Part shown: piece by piece, positions 33,951-41,383 of the stretch
Position numbering within the stretch: position 1 is the stretch's first letter
Layout: every line of letters begins with the position of its first letter
Assembly: GCA_046199005.1 (NCBI GenBank)
Contig: CP176050.1
Location: forward strand, 3,906,001-3,970,000
From: Ascidiimonas sp046199005
Lineage (GTDB): Bacteria > Bacteroidota > Bacteroidia > Flavobacteriales > Flavobacteriaceae
Direction: 5' to 3'
DNA: 64,000 nucleotides
Program-made: the position numbers and the translations under genes
The notes under the pieces: generated by a model
Seen by the model: only the letters and a program-made list of their open reading frames with translations
Told to the model about the DNA's origin: nothing
The model's database searches: none

Positions 33951-34620
33951 AAAAATCTTATTTTATTGTATTTTCCTTTCCCTTCCGGGCATGTTAAGTG
34001 CACAATCTGATCTTATCGGTTACTGGGAACCTGAGATCTCATTCAACTATGATGTTACGCCCAATTACCGGCATAATTTCGGAATTCGAAAACGTAGTTT
34101 TATCTATACGGATGAGGAGACAGAATTACGATTGCGACAGATCGATATCTCTCATTTCTCAAATTGGAAGATCAATGCCAATGAGAGTCTCGGGGGCGGT
34201 ATACTTTACAGGTTCAGAGACAATTTTGAAGGAGGCTCTAATGAACTTAGACTTACACAACAATACAATTATGCCATAAAACCATCTTCGGTGCGATTTG
34301 GACATAGAGTTCGAGTCGAACAACGAATTACTACCAGGGTTACTTTACATAGGTTCCGGTATCGGTTTGCGATTGATTTTCCTTTAAACGGAGAAAAAAC
34401 AGATGTTGGAGAAGCCTATATAGCGATTTCAACGGAAGCATTGCTAAGTATCGCCAAGCAGGCGGTGCCTGAGTACGACCATCGAATTACTTTGCAAATT
34501 GGCTGGCTTTTATCTACAAAACTGCGCTTGCAATCTGGAATTGAATACCGTTCTGAGAATTTTACGAACGATACGGAGCCCATATTTTTTATCTTGAATT
34601 CACTTGTTTTTTCCTTTTAA
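33931..34620 (+). CDS. DUF2490 outer-membrane beta-barrel-like protein
   Basis: 229 residues, signal peptide ending at LPGMLSAQ. The mature protein alternates polar and hydrophobic residues with repeated Arg/Tyr-rich strands (YRHNFGIRKRSFIY, ELRLRQIDISHFSNWKI, RFGHRVRVEQRITTRV) and ends in Phe (NSLVFSF), the pattern of a small outer-membrane barrel. DUF2490 proteins have no known role. ATG 33931 is chosen so that the signal peptide is N-terminal; an earlier ATG at 33889 would add 14 residues. Confidence 0.78.
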   Translation: MIISCIRKILFYCIFLSLPGMLSAQSDLIGYWEPEISFNYDVTPNYRHNFGIRKRSFIYTDEETELRLRQIDISHFSNWKINANESLGGGILYRFRDNFEGGSNELRLTQQYNYAIKPSSVRFGHRVRVEQRITTRVTLHRFRYRFAIDFPLNGEKTDVGEAYIAISTEALLSIAKQAVPEYDHRITLQIGWLLSTKLRLQSGIEYRSENFTNDTEPIFFILNSLVFSF

Positions 34621-35244
34621 AATCTTCAGAAACTCGTGTCTTGGAATTTCTTCGGCTCCAAGGCTTTCAAGGTGTTCGGTATATACCTGGCAATCGATCA
34701 GTTCACAATCTTTTTGAGCCAGATCCTGTACCAATGAAATAAAGGCTACTTTTGAAGCATTACTTACTTTACTAAACATGCTTTCGCCGCAGAATACGTG
34801 TCCCAGATCTACCCCGTAAAGACCTCCCACCAAAACATCTTCTTGCCATACCTCAACAGATCTTGCCAATCCCATTTCATGGAGTGCTATATACCCATCA
34901 ATCATTCCCGAAGTGATCCATGTACCTGCCTGACCGGGTCTTTTTACCTCGGCACAATTTTGTATCACTTCTGAAAAACTTTTGTTGTAGGTTACAGTAA
35001 ATGCTCTCTTATTTAAAATCTTTCGCATGCTTGAAGATACTTTGAGTTTTTCCGGAAACAGAACCATTCGTGGATCCGGACTCCACCATATTAAGATATC
35101 TTCTTCCTCGAACCAGGGGAAAATACCATTTTGGTAAGCCAGTTTCAATCTTTCAGGGGAAAGATCACCGCCAACAGCTACGATTCCCTCGGGGGAAGCA
35201 CTTTGCGCAGGAGGAAATTCCAGTTTGTCGGTAAGATAAAACAT
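34600..35244 (-). CDS. aat: Leucyl/phenylalanyl-tRNA--protein transferase
   Basis: A 214-residue Aat enzyme, which adds Leu or Phe to proteins with N-terminal Arg or Lys, marking them for ClpAP. Signature segments: FPPAQSASPEGIVAVGGDLS, AYQNGIFPWFEEEDILIWWS, PDPRMVLFPEKLKVS, and LVGGLYGVDLGHVFCGESMF. Its end overlaps the convergent DUF2490 gene by 21 bases. Confidence 0.95.
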   Translation of the reverse strand: MFYLTDKLEFPPAQSASPEGIVAVGGDLSPERLKLAYQNGIFPWFEEEDILIWWSPDPRMVLFPEKLKVSSSMRKILNKRAFTVTYNKSFSEVIQNCAEVKRPGQAGTWITSGMIDGYIALHEMGLARSVEVWQEDVLVGGLYGVDLGHVFCGESMFSKVSNASKVAFISLVQDLAQKDCELIDCQVYTEHLESLGAEEIPRHEFLKILKGKNK

Positions 35245-35409
35245 ATGTTATTCTTAAATTAATGGCAATCAATTAAGTATTCTCTAAAAAAGTAACCTTT
35301 TCCTTTGTTTTTCTAATTATTTTATTCAAATTTGTTAGTGTCTTTGTATTTCAATTTATTTTCATCATTGCTTTTTGAGTTTATACAAAGACAAACCTAA
35401 AACCACAAC

Positions 35410-35446
35410 ATTAAGTCCCGATATAGCCTATCGGGGCTTTTTTTTA
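35410..35446 (+). terminator. Orphan intrinsic terminator on the plus strand
   Basis: The stem AGTCCCGATA/TATCGGGGCT is followed by eight T residues on the plus strand. No plus-strand gene lies between 35245 and here, so a short unseen transcript, or only a minus-strand hairpin role for the AtoE-like gene, is possible. Confidence 0.6.
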
Positions 35447-36820
35447 AAATAACAACAATCCGGTAATATACACAAACATTCCTACTATCATAATCAGCAA
35501 AGTGTAAGGTAGTATTTCTTTGGCTTTTAATTTTGTAATTCCCAGTAGCGGCAACGCCCAGAAAGGTTGTAGCATATTGGTTACCTGGTCTCCATAAGCC
35601 AGCGCCATTACAGCTTTCGGTAGGGGTACTCCCAATTTCATTGCCGATTCTATAACAATTGGTCCCTGCACGGCCCATTGCCCTCCGCCACTTGGTACAA
35701 ATATGTTTACTAATCCAGCGCTGAAAAATGTGAAAATGGGCAAGGTGACTTCATTGCTAACTGAAACAAAAAAAGAAGATAATTCGCCCACCATTCCACT
35801 TCCACTCATGATTCCCATAATACCAAAGTATAAAGGAAATTGAATGAGAATTCCCGAAGCCCCTTTGATCGCTTCTTCAAGAGCATGTAAAAACCGAGTA
35901 AAATTTCCATGCAGTACAATAGCCATGCCAAGCATAAAGATATTCAAGAAATTAGGTGTGATGATAAGATCGCTTAACATACCCCTATATTGAAAAAAAG
36001 ACGCCAGTAACAATAAAATACCAAAAGAAACAGCCAGCAAACCAGACCTGTCTAATCTATCGGACCCTGAAACCTTATCCTCTTTTCTAAAAATCGATCG
36101 ATACTTTTCCAGATGAATAGCTGTAGGCTTTACTGTACTATTAATACGATACAAAACAAAAGGAACGCAAAAAAGCAATACCCCAAAAATGAGCAGGTTT
36201 GATAAACTAAAAATGGTCTCTCCCGTACCGATGTACTCTGGAAGCGAACTGCTAAATTCGGGACTTATTAATTGCTGCATTAACTGAGTAAGGTGACCGC
36301 TTTCTGCAACTTTTAAAGGTGCCGAGCCGCTAATACCTCCATGCCAGACCATCAATCCCACATATCCGGAAGCACCCACCAACGGATAATTGATCTCAAT
36401 ATTATTTTCTTTTGCATACTCTCCTACCTTCCTTGCCATGATGGCTCCGAAAATCAGCCCTAATCCCCAATTGAAAAAAGAGACTAACATCGTAGAAATA
36501 CTAACTAGGATCACCGCATTTCCTCCGTTTTTAACAAAACCTACCAATCGGTCAATAAGCCTGCTCATAGGTTTGCTCAATACCAAAATATGACCTAGTA
36601 CCAGAATAAGCATCATCTGATAGGCAAACACCAATAAGGCTGAATTCCAGATCCCAGATTCCCAGTATTTGAGAATACTTACCAAATGATTCTCATCATT
36701 TCTTGCATCGGTAAATAAAAAAGCTATTACGATGGTAAGAAGGGTGAGCAATACAGCGATCGTAAAAGGAGAAGGAAGGTATTTCCTGAAAAGTGTTTCA
36801 ATAGATCGGGTGATATTCAT
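35444..36820 (-). CDS. AtoE-like short-chain fatty acid transporter
   Basis: A 458-residue membrane protein with 10-12 hydrophobic helices. Hallmarks of the AtoE/TIGR00366 family are KYLPSPFTIAVLLTLLTI at the start, SFFNWGLGLIFGAIMARKVG, GASGYVGLMVWHGGISGSAP, and NIFVPSGGGQWAVQGPI. The family is thought to take up short-chain fatty acids such as acetoacetate or butyrate. No beta-oxidation genes are adjacent, so the substrate stays open. Confidence 0.88.
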   Translation of the reverse strand: MNITRSIETLFRKYLPSPFTIAVLLTLLTIVIAFLFTDARNDENHLVSILKYWESGIWNSALLVFAYQMMLILVLGHILVLSKPMSRLIDRLVGFVKNGGNAVILVSISTMLVSFFNWGLGLIFGAIMARKVGEYAKENNIEINYPLVGASGYVGLMVWHGGISGSAPLKVAESGHLTQLMQQLISPEFSSSLPEYIGTGETIFSLSNLLIFGVLLFCVPFVLYRINSTVKPTAIHLEKYRSIFRKEDKVSGSDRLDRSGLLAVSFGILLLLASFFQYRGMLSDLIITPNFLNIFMLGMAIVLHGNFTRFLHALEEAIKGASGILIQFPLYFGIMGIMSGSGMVGELSSFFVSVSNEVTLPIFTFFSAGLVNIFVPSGGGQWAVQGPIVIESAMKLGVPLPKAVMALAYGDQVTNMLQPFWALPLLGITKLKAKEILPYTLLIMIVGMFVYITGLLLF

Positions 36821-36841
36821 CTGGTATTTAATTTAGGGAAC

Positions 36842-36885
36842 AAAAAAGCTTGCTGATAGGAGTCAAACCCGTCACAGCAAGCTAT
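36842..36885 (-). terminator. Terminator of the flavin reductase-DUF3127 operon
   Basis: A 9-bp perfect stem AGCTTGCTG/CAGCAAGCT with a 19-base loop and a T run on the minus strand. Confidence 0.75.
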
Positions 36886-36905
36886 AAAGTCGGTATTGAT
36901 TTCTG

Positions 36906-37277
36906 CTAGAACGGTAAATCGTCGTAATCTTCTTCTTTAAAATCGGTCGCTGGCTCAAAAGCATCTGCCGGCGGAACTTCTGCGCCACCCGGAGCTGCTT
37001 CCTGAAGGTTTTCTATTCTCCAACCTTGAATAGAGTTAAAATACTTGGTTTCACCCTGAGGGTTCACCCATTCTCTTCCGCGAAGGTTTATACTCACTTT
37101 TACATTTTGGCCTACCTGAAAATTGTTGAGTAAGTCACATTTATCTTGCACAAACTCGATCATGATATGTTGTGGATACTGCTCTTCTGTAGTAACGACC
37201 ATTTCTCTTTTTCTAAAACCGTTGTTTCCATAGGTTTTAGTCTCATCAATAAGTTTAATTTTTCCCTGTACTTCCAT
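36906..37277 (-). CDS. DUF3127 protein (OB-fold-like)
   Basis: 123 residues. The DUF3127 core is MEVQGKIKLIDETKTYGNNG, then KREMVVTTEEQYPQHIMIEF, QVGQNVKVSINLRGREWVN and FNSIQGWRI. The acidic tail (ATDFKEEDYDDLPF) resembles that of single-stranded-DNA-binding proteins, which end in DDLPF. Function is unknown, but the OB-like pattern plus SSB-type tail suggests nucleic-acid-related work. Starts 2 bases after the flavin reductase gene. Confidence 0.88.
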   Translation of the reverse strand: MEVQGKIKLIDETKTYGNNGFRKREMVVTTEEQYPQHIMIEFVQDKCDLLNNFQVGQNVKVSINLRGREWVNPQGETKYFNSIQGWRIENLQEAAPGGAEVPPADAFEPATDFKEEDYDDLPF

Positions 37278-37279
37278 TG

Positions 37280-38161
37280 TTAAAATAATTGTTTTGCCAA
37301 AAGCACTTTCCAGGCAGAAAGCACTTCATTTCTATTTATTAATTCTTTTGCCCATACATGAATCTTATTTTCATCTCCCGAACTCAAAACAGTTCTGGTT
37401 TCTAAAGATCCTGCTACAAATTCTTCTACTTCCTTTTCAGAAGGAACTTTTTCTACGTTTCCTAACATTCCCAGATCGTTTCCGGTAAGTACGTTGCTTA
37501 ACCGAATTTTTTCCGGCAAAGCATCCACCCCTACACCTAAGGTTGACAATGGTTTAGGAACCTCAAACATTCCTTCATTAGACCTACCATACCAACTTCC
37601 GCCCATTCTGCTTACCAGATCAATTTTAAATTGATCTATGCCTCCCTCAGCGTCAAGTACCTTTTCATCGATATGCATCTTTAGAATTTCACAAAGAATA
37701 AGGTTACCGGCACCTCCTTCATTTCCCAGTTCTATAATCTCGCGAACTTTACATTCAAACTGCACTGGAGATTCTGCAACTCGAAAGGGTTTCACGATAT
37801 CTGATGCCAGCATCGTGAGTCCTGCTTTTTCAAATTCGTTGACTCCTTCAGGATATTCGGTACTTGATAAAGACATTTGCTGCACGATGGCATAATTTAC
37901 CACATTGATCACAACTTCTTTTGTCCTCTTTGCATTTTCGTAGGTGTGTTTCGTGGTATTGTTGCGTACCCTTCTGTTTGGTGAAAAGATCATCACAGGA
38001 GGATTAGAGCTAAATACATTGAAAAAGCTGTATGGTGACAAGTTGGGATTCCCATCGGGATCAATAGTGCTTGCAAACGCGATAGGTCTGGGAGCCACCG
38101 CTCCCAGCAAATATTGATGCAGTTTAGCCGTAGGGATCTCTTTAGGTTCTATGGAAAGCAT
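37280..38161 (-). CDS. Flavin reductase family protein
   Basis: 293 residues. The FMN-binding split-barrel domain is at the N-terminus: YLLGAVAPRPIAFASTIDPD, GNPNLSPYSFFNVFSSNPP, and SPNRRVRNNTTKHTYENAKR. The C-terminal 90 residues are an extension found in the Bacteroidota subgroup. Expected to bind FMN and reduce flavins or serve a related oxidoreduction; partners are unknown. First gene of the pair with DUF3127. Confidence 0.87.
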   Translation of the reverse strand: MLSIEPKEIPTAKLHQYLLGAVAPRPIAFASTIDPDGNPNLSPYSFFNVFSSNPPVMIFSPNRRVRNNTTKHTYENAKRTKEVVINVVNYAIVQQMSLSSTEYPEGVNEFEKAGLTMLASDIVKPFRVAESPVQFECKVREIIELGNEGGAGNLILCEILKMHIDEKVLDAEGGIDQFKIDLVSRMGGSWYGRSNEGMFEVPKPLSTLGVGVDALPEKIRLSNVLTGNDLGMLGNVEKVPSEKEVEEFVAGSLETRTVLSSGDENKIHVWAKELINRNEVLSAWKVLLAKQLF

Positions 38162-38282
38162 GGAACGAATTTGTTTATCGCAAAAATAGTCAAACTCACA
38201 GAGGTGTAAAAATCATTTAAAGGTCTGAACAATAATTTTAAAGCTTTTACCTTATATTTAGATCGATAAGTTTTTAGCATTT

Positions 38283-39431
38283 ATGACTTTTAACAATCAA
38301 AACGGAATTATCCGTGGTATTCTCATCTTATCATCTTTTTTGATCGTATCGCTGATCTTGTGGAATACGTATTCTTTTTTTCAGAAATTTAAAGAGGAAG
38401 AACGTACAAAAATGCAGGTTTGGGCTTCTGCCCAGAAGGCTCTGGTAACCGCGCCCAGAGATGCTGATATTGAGTTAGAGCGCACCATCCTGGCTTCTAA
38501 TAATTCCAACCCAATGATCCTTATAAATATCGAAGGACTCACATTTACCAGTAATTTTGAGGATGGGAAAATTGCAGATTCCCTTTTTATTAAGAAAAAA
38601 ATTGCTCAGTTTTCTTATGAAAACAAACCTATTGAAATTACACATGAAGGCAATAAGCTGGCTACCTTGTATTATGGGAATTCTGAGGTATTAAATAAGC
38701 TTAAATACTATCCGCTAGCGTTATTGCTTATCATTATACTATTTGGAGCGGTCGTCTACTTCTTTTATCGCACTTCTAAAGCTTCAGAACAAAACAAGCT
38801 ATGGGCAGGTATGGCAAAGGAAACCGCTCACCAGATCGGTACGCCCCTGTCTTCTTTATTGGGGTGGGCAGAGATCCTTAAAACAGAAAATATTGATCAG
38901 TCCATTACCCAGGAAATAGAAAAAGATATTTCCCGATTACAAATTATAACAGAACGATTTTCGAAAATCGGCTCAAAGACTACCCTAGAAAAATTAGATG
39001 TCGTAAACCAAACCAGGGATGCTTATACGTATATAAGAGACAGGAGTTCTAAATTGATCGAATTTGATTTTGAAGCTCCGGATGAACCGGTGTTTGTAAA
39101 AATGAATTCACAACTGTTTAGTTGGACGATTGAAAATTTGGTAGTGAACGCCATTGATGCCATGAAGGGAAAAGGATCACTTAAAGTACACGTAATACAT
39201 AAATATCCTTTCGTACACATACGAATCTCAGATACGGGCAAAGGGATCTCGAAAGCCAACTTTCAGAAGATCTTTCAACCTGGTTTTACTACCAAAAAAA
39301 GAGGCTGGGGTCTGGGATTATCTTTGGTTCGAAGAATTATTGAAGATTATCATAGCGGCAAGGTCAAGGTACATTCGTCTGTGATCAATAAGGGAACTGT
39401 AATGCAAATCACGCTTAAAACGATTGATTAA
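38283..39431 (+). CDS. Membrane sensor histidine kinase
   Basis: 382 residues. Helices at about 11-28 and 144-161 enclose a small periplasmic sensor domain (SNNSNPMILINIEGLTFTSN). The phospho-acceptor is H183 in MAKETAHQIGTPLSSLLGW. The ATPase domain has the N box ENLVVNAIDAMKGKG, G1 ISDTGKGI, and G2 GWGLGLSLVRRI. No response regulator is adjacent, so it is an orphan kinase in this window. The HQIGTPLSSLLGW form is a subgroup I recall from flavobacteria. Confidence 0.9.
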   Translation: MTFNNQNGIIRGILILSSFLIVSLILWNTYSFFQKFKEEERTKMQVWASAQKALVTAPRDADIELERTILASNNSNPMILINIEGLTFTSNFEDGKIADSLFIKKKIAQFSYENKPIEITHEGNKLATLYYGNSEVLNKLKYYPLALLLIIILFGAVVYFFYRTSKASEQNKLWAGMAKETAHQIGTPLSSLLGWAEILKTENIDQSITQEIEKDISRLQIITERFSKIGSKTTLEKLDVVNQTRDAYTYIRDRSSKLIEFDFEAPDEPVFVKMNSQLFSWTIENLVVNAIDAMKGKGSLKVHVIHKYPFVHIRISDTGKGISKANFQKIFQPGFTTKKRGWGLGLSLVRRIIEDYHSGKVKVHSSVINKGTVMQITLKTID

Positions 39432-39449
39432 CGCCCTAAATTGATAAGT

Positions 39450-39812
39450 ATGGCCACTGCAAAAGAAAAAAATGTATTAATAAAGGAGGCGAAACTCACA
39501 AATAACTGTCCCGAATGTTTTTCGAATGAAGATATGACACTTTATTTTCATCAACGTATTAAAAGCAATCGGTTTTACCGGAAAATTACGAACGAAGTTA
39601 CCAAGACTATTGTTTGTAAAAAATGTAAGTCTACCATTTATCCGGTGAACTGGACGGATGATATTGAACGGGTTTTTGATTATTTCGATAAGATCGTAAA
39701 ACCCAAAAAGGCGTCTTTAAAATTCACTTCAGCATTTTACATTCTTATGCTGTTGTCTATTATTTTGGTCGCTTCATTGATTACGATAGTTTGGTATAAA
39801 GGTCTTATTTGA
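39450..39812 (+). CDS. Small zinc-ribbon membrane protein, unknown
   Basis: 120 residues. Two CxxC knuckles (NNCPECFSNE and IVCKKCKSTI) form a likely zinc ribbon in residues 20-60, followed by a C-terminal membrane helix (FYILMLLSIILVASLITIVW). Start ATG 39450 follows the kinase by 18 bases; an upstream in-frame TTG was not used. Function is unknown. Co-transcription with the kinase is likely. Convergent overlap of 8 bases with the HIT gene. Confidence 0.65.
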   Translation: MATAKEKNVLIKEAKLTNNCPECFSNEDMTLYFHQRIKSNRFYRKITNEVTKTIVCKKCKSTIYPVNWTDDIERVFDYFDKIVKPKKASLKFTSAFYILMLLSIILVASLITIVWYKGLI

Positions 39813-40197
39813 CTGCCTGACTCACTTTTTTAGCTAGCGAAGCAAATTCTTCCGGACTCATTTTTACCTTGTGCTGAAATGTCATTTCCCGCATATCGTT
39901 TAACGGAATAAGATGAACGTGCGTATGCGGCACTTCAATTCCTATCACAGCTACAGCCACTCGCATACAAGGTACTACTTCTTCTAGTGCCATAGCGACT
40001 TTCTTAGAAAATCGCATCAACCCGGTATAGGTTTCATCATCTAAATCCCAAATTTTATCTACTTCTTTTTTAGGAATACAAAGCGTATGTCCTCTGGCAT
40101 TAGGGTTTATATCCAGAAAGGCAAAAAAATGCTCGTCTTCTGCAATTTTGTAGCAAGGAATTTCTCCTTGAATAATTTTGGTGAAAATAGATGCCAT
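39805..40197 (-). CDS. HIT-family nucleotide hydrolase
   Basis: A 130-residue histidine-triad protein. The triad is HTHVHLIPL near residue 97, preceded by the N-terminal signature FTKIIQGEIPCYKIAEDEHF and LDINPNARGHTLCIPKKE. Members hydrolyse adenosine phosphoramidates or dinucleoside polyphosphates. It lies behind greA, an arrangement I recall from other flavobacteria, but a terminator separates the two. Confidence 0.93.
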   Translation of the reverse strand: MASIFTKIIQGEIPCYKIAEDEHFFAFLDINPNARGHTLCIPKKEVDKIWDLDDETYTGLMRFSKKVAMALEEVVPCMRVAVAVIGIEVPHTHVHLIPLNDMREMTFQHKVKMSPEEFASLAKKVSQAVK

Positions 40198-40230
40198 TCT
40201 AATGTGTATTAAGCGTTAGTGTACTTCGTA

Positions 40231-40266
40231 AAAATAAAAAATCCTTCCCTGAAAAACAGGAAAGGA
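40231..40266 (-). terminator. Terminator of greA
   Basis: The stem CCTTTCCTG/CAGGGAAGG (one mismatch) on the minus strand is followed by TTTTTTATTTTT. It lies between greA and the HIT gene. Confidence 0.75.
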
Positions 40267-40289
40267 AACACTCTTTTTCTAATAAAAGC

Positions 40290-40766
40290 CTAAGAACGGG
40301 TGATCTCCAGAATTTCAAATTTGAGTGTCCCGTTGGGTACATTAATTTCTGCTACATCTCCTACAGATTTTCCAAGTAATCCTTTCCCTATAGGCGAGTT
40401 TACCGATATTTTCCCAGACTTAAGGTCGGCTTCACTTTCTGCTACCAAAGTATATTTCATTTCCATGCCGTTACCCTGATTCTTAATTTTCACGGTAGAT
40501 AACACCAAGACCTTCGAGGTATCTAACTGAGATTCGTCGATCAATCTTGCATTGGCAAGTGTTTCTTCCATTTTAGAGATTTTCATCTCTAACAAACCCT
40601 GTGCTTCTTTTGCAGCATCATATTCTGCATTTTCAGAAAGGTCTCCTTTATCTCTTGCCTCGGCAATTGCCTGAGAAGCTTTAGGCCTCTCTACATTTTT
40701 TAATTGATCGAGTTCGTTACGTAATTTTTTTAAACCCTCTGCTGTGTAATAAGATACGTTGCTCAT
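40290..40766 (-). CDS. greA: Transcription elongation factor GreA
   Basis: 158 residues. The N-terminal coiled coil carries YYTAEGLKKLRNELDQLKNV and the acidic tip GDLSENAEYDAAKEAQG, which reaches the RNA polymerase active site to promote cleavage of backtracked RNA. The C-terminal FKBP-like domain ends with SPIGKGLLGKSVGD. ATG 40766 gives the standard MSNVSYYT start; an ATG 54 bases upstream was rejected. Confidence 0.96.
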   Translation of the reverse strand: MSNVSYYTAEGLKKLRNELDQLKNVERPKASQAIAEARDKGDLSENAEYDAAKEAQGLLEMKISKMEETLANARLIDESQLDTSKVLVLSTVKIKNQGNGMEMKYTLVAESEADLKSGKISVNSPIGKGLLGKSVGDVAEINVPNGTLKFEILEITRS

Positions 40767-40817
40767 AACTTCATCGTTTATAAATAGAAAAATCCCCTCG
40801 TAAGAGAAGATTTCTGT

Positions 40818-40825
40818 CAAATATA
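40818..40825 (-). promoter_or_regulatory. -7 box for greA
   Basis: TATATTTG on the minus strand, 51 bases before the greA start; the -33 element is unclear. Confidence 0.45.
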
Positions 40826-40878
40826 CAAAATTTTATTCAAGTTCGTTTTTATTGTACATTGCATCTAAATTGAAAATA

Positions 40879-41334
40879 ATGAGAAAATTTTTGTTGGTTT
40901 TGGGTATTTTAGCGCTCTTATCTTGCGATAATGGCGGCTCGGGAGATCGTAATCCGTTTTTAAGAGAAGCGTCTTTTACATTTGAAATTAATCTTAACTT
41001 ACCACTTTACAGTGGGCTTACCACCATTGGAAATGCCGTATATATTAACAATCCTAATGTAGGTACAAGAGGTATTTTTGTGATCAATGCCGGCGCAGGC
41101 ATTGGAAACAATGGTTATCTTGCCTGGGAGGCCAGTTGTCCTAATCATAATCCTAACAGTTGTTCTACGATGACTCTTAAAGGAGGGACTAACTGTATTT
41201 GCGCTTGTGAAGAATATGAATATACACTTTTCACCGGTCAATTACTAAGTGACCCTATTGGCGAAGGCCGCGTTTATGGCTTACTCAATTACCAAACCAG
41301 AGTTAACGGAAATATCATTACTGTGTTTAATTAA
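40879..41334 (+). CDS. Rieske-like lipoprotein with altered ligands
   Basis: 151 residues. The signal peptide with lipobox is MRKFLLVLGILALLSC. The pattern of the mature protein (REASFTFEINLNLPLYSGL, GTRGIFVINAG, LAWEASCPNHNPNSC, then CICACEEYEYTLFTGQLL) recalls flavobacterial Rieske-type lipoproteins. The two-His-two-Cys set is not intact: the first box reads CPNH rather than CxH and the second lacks the final His. It may therefore bind a different metal or none. The ATG matching the lipoprotein signal (40879) was chosen over one 27 bases upstream. Confidence 0.6.
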   Translation: MRKFLLVLGILALLSCDNGGSGDRNPFLREASFTFEINLNLPLYSGLTTIGNAVYINNPNVGTRGIFVINAGAGIGNNGYLAWEASCPNHNPNSCSTMTLKGGTNCICACEEYEYTLFTGQLLSDPIGEGRVYGLLNYQTRVNGNIITVFN

Positions 41335-41364
41335 AAAACCTGCTCTTCGTGAAGAGCAGGTTTA
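41333..41364. terminator. Bidirectional terminator, Rieske-like and TonB receptor genes
   Basis: The stem AAACCTGCTCTTC/GAAGAGCAGGTTT (2-base loop) with flanking A and T runs, between convergent genes. Confidence 0.88.
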
Positions 41365-41383
41365 CTATATCATAACTGCATTA

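Noticed and set aside
35397..35678. Minus-strand ORF of 93 codons over the end of the AtoE-like gene
   Set aside because: Overlaps a strong family match in another frame and runs through the orphan hairpin.
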